This document shows, in pieces, positions 57,105-64,000 of a DNA stretch of 64,000 nt. Below the pieces are notes generated by a model. That model was not told the origin of the DNA. It was given only the letters and a program-made list of their open reading frames with translations, and searched no databases. Each line of letters opens with the position of its first letter. Positions within the stretch are counted from its first letter, which is position 1. The position numbers and the translations under genes are program-made. Origin of the DNA: Neonectria sp. B-13 (taxonomy: Eukaryota; Ascomycota; Sordariomycetes; Hypocreales; Nectriaceae); contig NOKP01000002.1 of NCBI GenBank assembly GCA_002682825.1, positions 372,001 through 436,000 on the forward strand. The letters run 5' to 3'.

Positions 57105-58969
57105 ATGAGCCGTCCAAGCGTGAGGTTCGTTGAGGTCGGTCCTCGGGATGGCTTGCAAAACATCGGCCAGCGTGTACAAACAAGCGACAAAATCGAGCTC
57201 ATTCACAGGCTGTCATCGACAGGATTAACTTCCTTAGAGCTCACGTCTGTTGTTTCCCCCAAGGCTGTTCCACAACTAGCAGACTGCCGAGATGTCTTGA
57301 AGAGCAGCATAGTCCAGCAGCTTCTGAAGAATGGCTTGTGTCGTCTGCCGGTATTGGTTCCAAACGTCAAGGGTGCGAAGATAGCTGCCGAACTTGGAGT
57401 GTCAGAGGTTGCAGTCTTCGTCAGTGCCACCGAAGGATTCAGCAGAGCAAACATCAATTGCACTGTCGAGGAAGGCATCGGAAGAGCACGCGAGGTTGCT
57501 CAGGTAGCCCAGACTCACAACATGACCGTTCGTGGGTAAGCTTCATTTCTGGTTTCAGTATAGTTTCATCCCCTTGCTGACCTTGATAATGAAAAAGATA
57601 CGTATCATGCATCTTTGCCGATCCATTCGATGGACCAACTCCCCCAGAGGCAGTAGCAACCGCGGTTGAAGCTCTCTTAGCAACGGGCTGCTACGAGGTC
57701 AGCCTGGGCGATACCATCGGAGTAGGAACGCCACAAGACGTCCGCAACCTCGTCAAATTTCTTTCCGACCGAGGGATTCCTCTCAGCCGTTTAGCAGGCC
57801 ATTTTCATGACACGTACGGCCAAGCATTGGCCAACGTATGGGAGGCCTACAACTGCGGAATCACAGTCTTTGACGGCAGTGTTGCGGGGCTTGGCGGATG
57901 CCCCTTTGCCCCGGGAGCTAAGGGAAACGCCTCGACCGAGGACATGGTCTACATGTTTGAGCAAGCAGGAATTTCGACTGGCGTGGACCTGGCCAAACTC
58001 GTCGACACAGGAGCGTGGATCTCTGCGAAGCTATCCCAGAAGAGCAGCAGTCGCGCCGGAACCGCTCTAGCGAGCAAGCATTCTCAAGCCAAGGCCTCCA
58101 GCCAACGCAGCCGCAGCATGAAGAGGCTTACATGGACCTTGGCAAAGGAGACGAAAGACTTGGTGGTGCATCGATCTGGTGCCAACCTTCGGATTACGAT
58201 GAACAGGCCAAAAAATGGCAACGCGCTGACCATCACCATGATTGAGGATCTGACCAGGATCTTCACAGAAATTGGACGTGATTCATCAGTCAACCGCGTC
58301 GTCATTACAGGCAGCGGCAAGTTCTTTTGCACCGGCATGGATCTCGGCAAAGGCAGTACCCCCGTTGGTCGCGACAGCAGCTCATCCGCGGACGCTCAAT
58401 ATGAGCGCCTAACTTCGCTTTTGAATGCTATTGACCAATGTCCCAAGACGACGATAGCTTGTCTCAACGGCCCAGCATTCGGCGGCGGCGTCGGGGTAGC
58501 CTTTGCTTGCGATCTCCGAATCTGTGCAAGCAACGCAAAGGTTACTCTTAGTGAAGCAAAGCTTGGCCTTTGCCCTGCAACCATCTCAAAGTTCATCATC
58601 CGAGAATGGGGCGTGCCATTTGCACGGGAAGCCATGTTGACAGCGCGGCCCGTGTTGCCGTCCGAATTGAAAGTGAGAGGCATCATCATGGACACAGCTA
58701 CCGACACTGAGCAGCTTGATGTCCTGCTAGAGTCCTTGCTGCTCCGCCTTCGTACGGTTTCTCCTGAAGCATCCTCCATGTGCAAGACGTTGGTTGAGGC
58801 AGGTTGGGCGCATGGAGGGCAGCAAGAACAGGCGGTTGTGATGAAGGAGTTGTTCCAGACAATGATGGTGCCCTCGTCGGCGGGGTCTTTTGGTGTGAAA
58901 GAGTTTCAGGCTGGTCGTCAGGTGGATTGGGATGAGTGCCGTGGGCCGAAGTCAGTCAGTAAACTATAG
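57105..58969 (+). CDS. HMG-CoA-lyase-type / enoyl-CoA-hydratase fusion enzyme, PTS1 (SKL)
   Basis: Exons 57105-57535 and 57598-58969 join in phase to 600 aa. Residues 1 to ~290 are an HMG-CoA-lyase TIM barrel: RFVEVGPRDGLQN (Arg14, Asp15), the metal His pair in AGHFHDTYG and the catalytic-loop GGCPFAPGAKGN (Cys245). A Ser/Ala/Lys linker (~290-325) leads to a crotonase domain with NRPKNGNALT, FCTGMDLG, NGPAFGGGVGVAFACD and LSEAKLGLCPATIS. The first crotonase Glu is replaced (GVGV), while the second (SEAKLG) is kept. That pattern and PATIS resemble LiuC/AtuE-type glutaconyl-CoA hydratases. The two domains would hydrate the carboxylated enoyl-CoA, then cleave the product to acetyl-CoA plus a keto acid. 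It ends in SKL, a canonical peroxisomal signal. Both halves sit in one long exon, so the fusion is not an assembly join. Confidence 0.93.
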
Positions 58970-59722
58970 TAAGATATTGAAGATGTGTTATTGGTTCTTG
59001 CGGATATCGCTTGCTATCTCAGATTTAATGAATTTATACCACCACTAAAATTCCTTTACTAAACTCGACAGAAGAAGCGATGAGCCTCTTCAATGGCATG
59101 GTTCCTGCAAGAAGAGAAACGTGGAGAGGGTTTTTTTATCATGGTCTTGCGTAGGGAGGTGGCAACGGTGGTCATCTAGACACGGCATATTGTTTCAGCG
59201 GACGGAAGAATGATGAGAACCAAGATAAAATGCACAACCGGAGGTTAGGATTACCGTCGTGCACGTTGCACGAGACGAAGAGAGAACAATGCCGAGCGAA
59301 CCCCGGAACCAGCCCAACCGGACCGAACCAACCCCACTTTCCCCGTACATGAGGAAACTGGGAGAATTGGTTAACAAAGGGCATCGGGATGTACACGGGT
59401 AATGCAGATTCAAATGAACCACAACGTTTGGAAAAGATGCAGTATTAAATCAAGTCGTTCCAGAATTAATATAATGCAATCTTAAATACCCGTGATTCAG
59501 TTGCGACAGCTGCGGCGATGGATTCAAAGTATCCATCGCCCTCTACATTAGACACCTCGGAGTCTCGGACCGCTCCCTGCCATGTGGATCGCATACTAGT
59601 CGTCTCAAGTAACAGGCACACACCATATAACACAGTGTGTGCACTTGCTACTTGCCAGGTGAAAGAACCACAACAATTAGCGAAGATCTTGCTTTTGTCT
59701 GACACTTCAACCACATATCGCC
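58970..59722. promoter_or_regulatory. Acyl-CoA dehydrogenase promoter with CGGACCG sites
   Basis: 753 bp. CGGACCG lies at 59319-59325 and 59566-59572, the second continuing as CGGACCGCT exactly like the left arm of the operator at 56902. No other gene in the interval. Confidence 0.55.
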
Positions 59723-61164
59723 ATGTCCACCGCTCCCTTCGCCGATCCCCTCTGGCTGTCGAGGAAGGTTAGCCCATACTACACCGAATCCCACCGCCAT
59801 CTGCAAGAAGCTGTCCGAGCATATGTCGACAAGGAAATTGCCCCCTTCTGCGAGGAGTGGGAGACAAACGGCTTAGTGCCACCAGAGGCCCAGAAACGTC
59901 ACGCAGAGCTTGGATACGCCGCCGTTGCAGCGTTTCCGTTGGCACGGGATCATCTAAACGGCCAAACGCTGCCTGGGAACATCAGTCCACGGGACTGGGA
60001 TGGCTTTCACGATCTGATAGTCATCGATGAGCTTGCTAGGTGCGGCTACCTGGGTATAGTGTGGGCACTGGGATGTGGCAACTCCATTGGGCTGCCGCCA
60101 GTGATTCAGTTTGGCTCTGATGCTCAGAAACGCCAATACCTCCCCGATGCCCTCTCTGGCAAGACGAGGTTCTGCTTGGCCGTCACCGAGCCAGATGGTA
60201 CGTTTCGCGTGGGTTCCTATTACCGGAGCGCCAATAATACTAACACTGCCTAAGCTGGCTCGGACGTCGCAGGAATCACGACCACAGCAATCAAACAGGG
60301 CTCAAAATACATAGTGAATGGAGCTAAGAAGTGGATCACAAACGGTATCTTCGCCGACTATTGCACCGCAGCTGTCAGAACCGGAGGGCCTGGGAGTTCC
60401 GGCATTTCAGCTCTGATCATTTCCCTCAAGGCCCCTGGTGTCACCTGTAAGAAGATTGAGAACGCTGGTGTCCATGCAAGCGGTGAGTCATCACGTCGGC
60501 TTGAATGAGAATCAAGAACTAAACTGTTACCAGGATCTACCTACATCGAATTTGACGATGTCGAGGTCCCCGTCTCAAACCTATTGGGGGAGGAGAACAA
60601 GGGATTTCCCATCATCATGAACAGTGAGCCTGCATTCCTTGACCATCAGATCAAATGTTACTGGTACTAACACCATTAGACTTCAATCACGAGCGCCTAT
60701 GGCTCGCCTGCACAGCGTTGAGACTAGGCCGTGTCTGCGTAGAGGACGCGTTCAATCATGCCCTAAAAAGGGAGACTTTCAATAAAAAGCTGATCGAGAA
60801 TCAAGTGATTCGTGCCAAGTTCAGCGCCGTCGGCCGTCGCCTGGATGCGGCATACGCTTTGATGGAGAATCTCGTTTATATCTCTGAAGCCACGACAAAG
60901 AACGGCGGTGATGCTTTTCTTAGCGGGCAATTTGCCAATCTCAAGGTTTTTTCTGGACAGACGCTCGAACTAGCAAACAGAGAGGCACAGCAGGTCATGG
61001 GAGGGATTGGGTACTCGAAGAAAGGCCGAGGGGCTCGAGTTGAGCAGATTAGTCGCGATGTGAGGGTGTTGGTTATAGGAGGCGGAAGTGAGGAGATCCT
61101 AGCGGACTTGGCCGTCAAACAGGAGCAAAAGGCAGTCAAGAAACTGGTCGGCAGTAAGCTGTAG
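59723..61164 (+). CDS. Acyl-CoA dehydrogenase, isovaleryl/citronellyl-CoA type, PTS1 (SKL)
   Basis: Exons 59723-60197, 60255-60482, 60534-60623 and 60680-61164 join in phase to 425 aa. The first intron has a TACTAAC branch site and restores EPDAGSDVAGITTTA. Motifs: FCLAVTEPDAGSDV (FAD-side signature), GAKKWITNGIFADY, VPVSNLLGEENKGF and QVMGGIGYSKKGRG. The catalytic base is probably Glu269 in NHERL. Gly occupies the usual MCAD Glu site (LVIGGGSEEI). That relocated base is typical of isovaleryl-CoA and long/branched-chain dehydrogenases. It would introduce the alpha-beta double bond needed before carboxylation. The C-terminus GSKL is a canonical PTS1 and no mitochondrial presequence is seen. 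In a peroxisome, electrons would have to go to O2 or a local acceptor. Confidence 0.93.
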
Positions 61165-61513
61165 TTACTACTACATAGTACTACCATGCATACCAGCTTG
61201 ATGCAGTATTTTCTGAGTTTTGAAGCAATATTCAAGATCATTCACTGGGAAATTTGCCTCCCTGATCTCGGCTAGGGGACCACCTCCTACGCAACTGTGT
61301 GGGATATGAGTAGAAGGGGGCGGTGGTATCATCTTGAAGCGGACCGATGCCCACTAGAGCTACGGAAACTTCCGCCACATTGTGAATTTCATCGTACAAC
61401 ATCTGTCTTAAAGTACTGGCCCTCTTAATCTGCCAAGTAACCGTCAACAAGCCTCGCAAACTATCTGCCAAGTGGTTATCCCACTTCCCACCTGATGGCT
61501 TGACCACCAACCC
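61165..61513. other. Intergenic, convergent 3' ends
   Basis: 349 bp between the dehydrogenase and the regulator gene. One more CGGACCG at 61340-61346. Nothing else recognised. Confidence 0.5.
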
Positions 61514-64000
61514 TCAAATTAGCGACCCAATATTAGAAACAGACATCCCCGTAGCCGTCTCACCATTCGCTCCAACAGCCGAGACTCCATAGCAGTCATC
61601 GGTCGTGCCGTATCCCATCTCAAAGTCCAGTGATTCGGGGATACAATTGTCTGACGCCTGAGACTCCAAGAGCGTCTCGATTGCACCGAGACTGTTACAC
61701 ATTTTGTCATAGTTGACCATGGACCAAAACGTCGCTTCTAGTTTCGGGTCGATGTCTTCCATCGTCTGAGGGTCCAGAGACCGGGCAAGAGCTGAGCCCT
61801 GCGCGTCAAACAAGAGCAATTGGAGATGCTACAGGTGGAAAGCACATGTTAGATGACGAGACAGTAAGAACATAAAGGCCCGGGAGTTTCTTAGTACGTA
61901 CCATTTTTGATGCATGCTCCCATACGAGACCCATCTTCTCCAATGTGTTCAGCGCTTGCTGGCTGCCCGTGATCAATTTCAGGTCAGCCTCCTTGCCCAT
62001 CTCCCGGTCCGCACAAATGCTCAACGATAGAATGCTGCCAGCCACAGCAACCGAGTATGCGTAAAATGAAGACTGCACATGACATCCTGCAGCAGCTGCC
62101 GTGTCCAACAGGTCTACGAGTTTGCAAGCATGGTCGCGGGAGGTCTGGACGGTCTGGGCCCAGAAATTGGGTGGCATCCGACACTTGAGCTTCTGAAGCC
62201 GCAGCCGGAGGAGAAAGGGATGATTGAGGAGACAATGACACAAATGGAATATGTTACGAGCAAATATAACCCATCCAACTGTGCCATGGTCAACATCGCC
62301 ATTTGGCAGCCTATGCCGAGCAACGATGTCGCTGACGGGACGGTTTTCAGACTGCAGGTGGTGCTCGACCAAGAGAAAGTTCGTGTTGAGTGAAGCAAAA
62401 TTGGATTGTGAATCCCAAGGCAGAATCTCGTCCGTATCTCGTTGATGCAGGACGTAACGAGCGCATCGACCGAGGGCTGACGCGGCTAAGATTGTCAGAG
62501 AAAAAGTTCCGCATGAAGGTCCCAGCTCCGTGTTCCACTTTAGCAGCTTGTGTAGCGTTGGTGTGCTTGCGACAGCGCCGTCACGGAATATATGTTGGTC
62601 GCATGGGAGATGGACGTGACAATCGTCGTCGGATATAGCGGGTGGGCGGCCTTGTCCGCATGATACCAGCTTGTCCAGCAAATAGACTGACCAAAAGGCC
62701 CTTCTTCGCTCTTCTTGTTCAACGATGGGTAGGTCACTGCTGGGCTCCTTCATGAGCTGTAAATCTTGGGAAATGCGGACAGCCAGGCCAATTTTCAGCC
62801 AGCCGGAGCTAGTTCGGCCAGCTACTGCCAGTTAGATCGAGGAAGAAAAAGAATTTCATGCAATGCTGTTCATGAGAACTGACCTGTGAAGTCTATGATC
62901 GCGAGCATATTTGTTGCCTGAGCAACGTAAAGATTGAGACTGTTCTCAGCTGTCATGTGGTCACTGAGGATGGACAGCCAGGCTTCTCGGGCGTAGGCTT
63001 CCGTGGCTTCATGGATAGATCCTCGAAAATTCTCGACGTCCGAGAACCGGAGAGCAGACGCCAGGACCGCAAACACGACGCACTTGGGTAGCAAGCCGTA
63101 GGCCAATCTATCTCGAAAGGTTTGCTCGTGGAAGTAGGAATATGGTTGATTGTGTACGTGGAGGAAGAAAGAGTCGATGAGGGACTGCGTCACAGAATGG
63201 CTGGGGAGTGTATTAAAGCGTCTAAGAGTCCAATTAGAGGGACAGTCAAATGGCTGAAGACACTCAAGCTGGAACATACGACGTATTTGGTGTTTTCGCT
63301 ATTGGCTCTGCTTCCGATGAAGTTCGAGGGTGGGGAGAAGGAGATTCGGTAATTAACTCGCTGAAGAATGCTTCTTGGTCATTGAAAGCGACCAAAGAAG
63401 GGTCCGGGGAAGGCGATTCCTTTGATGATTTCGGCCTGCAAATGCGCTTGTCAGACCCAACGGAATGGGATGATGCAGTGACCGAGGAAGGCAAACCCAG
63501 GATTTGACAGGCCTTTGCCACTCAGCCGGGCAAGGTGCGACTCGATTGTTTTGATCCTGTTCAACAGCTCTGGCTTTTTCCGAATATTAGCATAGGCCAT
63601 CCATGGATGTTCACTTTGACCTCTCACATTATTTGCACCTGCGGTAAATGAGAGCGACGGAGCCCCAGCTGCACTTTGGCGACCATGTGTCGCGGAGGAC
63701 GATGTGTTGGCGACGGTGACGGAATACGGCTCGTATTGGCAAACCCGATCGACCCTTCGGCAGCTCATACATTTCGGTCGGTCGCCGGAGCACTTCGTTT
63801 TGCGATTTCTGCTGAGCCGTCAGCCATCCTTGGATTCCTCACATCGGGATCGGGCCAGTGGAGGAGCTGCATACCGGCAATTGGTACAGGCCTGGCGGAT
63901 GCGACGGATGCTCCCAGGCAACGAGTTCGTGCTCGGGCGTCGCTCGCGAGGTGACCATGATGAAGCTTGGGACTCCACATCGCCTGGGATGCCTTGATTT
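61514..64000 (-). CDS. Zn2Cys6 transcription factor, 5' end beyond right edge
   Basis: Six visible exons: >64000-63875, 63808-63497, 63435-63280, 63221-62884, 62821-61902 and 61828-61514. The frame is open to the window edge, so the start codon lies outside. The zinc cluster reads ACTNCR, intron, RNRKTKCSGDRPKCMSC and CQYEPY (CX2CX6CX6CX2CX6C). A coiled-coil-like LLNRIKTIESHLARL segment follows. The Fungal_trans domain includes SLIDSFFLHVHNQPYSYFHE, GWLKIGLAVRISQDLQL, RRRAFWSVYLLDKL and GRPPAISDDDCHVHLP. It is convergent with the acyl-CoA dehydrogenase and is the obvious candidate regulator of the three PTS1 enzymes. The short exons 63808-63280 use weaker splice sites (donor GTTTGC) and are the least certain part. 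Confidence 0.87.

Overview
The window is nuclear DNA of a filamentous ascomycete, most likely a plant-associated Sordariomycete. Genes are dense and carry short 50-135 bp GT-AG introns with CTAAC/CTGAC-like branch points. Families typical of these fungi are present: Zn2Cys6 regulators, a PTH11-like receptor, RTA1, an NLP, secreted GH3 and GH43, and a BBE-type oxidase. All calls come from reading the sequence; exon joins were checked for reading phase and family motifs, but nothing was searched. Conceptual starts use ATG only.

Left third (1-18.9 kb). A cytochrome P450 N-terminus runs off the left edge. Two diverged direct copies of a ~0.6-0.7 kb repeat, differing mostly by transitions (RIP-like), bracket a 17 kb block. 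The block holds three related Zn2Cys6 regulators that resemble Upc2 (2nd one chimeric/truncated), a sterol-glucosyltransferase-type enzyme, a GH43, an RTA1-like lipid translocator and a GH3 beta-glucosidase. Next to each regulator and upstream of GH43 lie short tandem repeats with an AACGAG / TCGTTT(A) core, close to the yeast sterol-response element.

Middle (21-44 kb). In order: an NLP effector-type protein, an ACS-family MFS permease, a secreted M20 peptidase, a secreted L-asparaginase, a large protein with a HicA-like tail, a Ysc84-type actin regulator, an intronless Gly-rich/helical protein with a premature stop, a bicovalent-FAD oxidase and a PTH11-like receptor. The permease, peptidase and asparaginase look like a nitrogen-scavenging neighbourhood.

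Right third (45-64 kb). A sugar transporter, a large Zn2Cys6 regulator and a polyol/xylitol dehydrogenase (interrupted by a 100-N assembly gap) form a likely sugar-alcohol module sharing CGGAACCGT sites. Then come an ice-binding-like (DUF3494) secreted protein and, from 54.4 kb to the right edge, a four-gene acyl-CoA catabolic cluster: carboxyltransferase beta subunit, HMG-CoA-lyase/enoyl-CoA-hydratase fusion, IVD-type acyl-CoA dehydrogenase and a Zn2Cys6 regulator whose N-terminus runs off the edge. All three enzymes end in peroxisomal targeting tripeptides (ARM, SKL, SKL), and CGGACCG sites are concentrated in their promoters. This points to a peroxisomal branched-acid or isoprenoid degradation pathway and is the most interesting system in the window.
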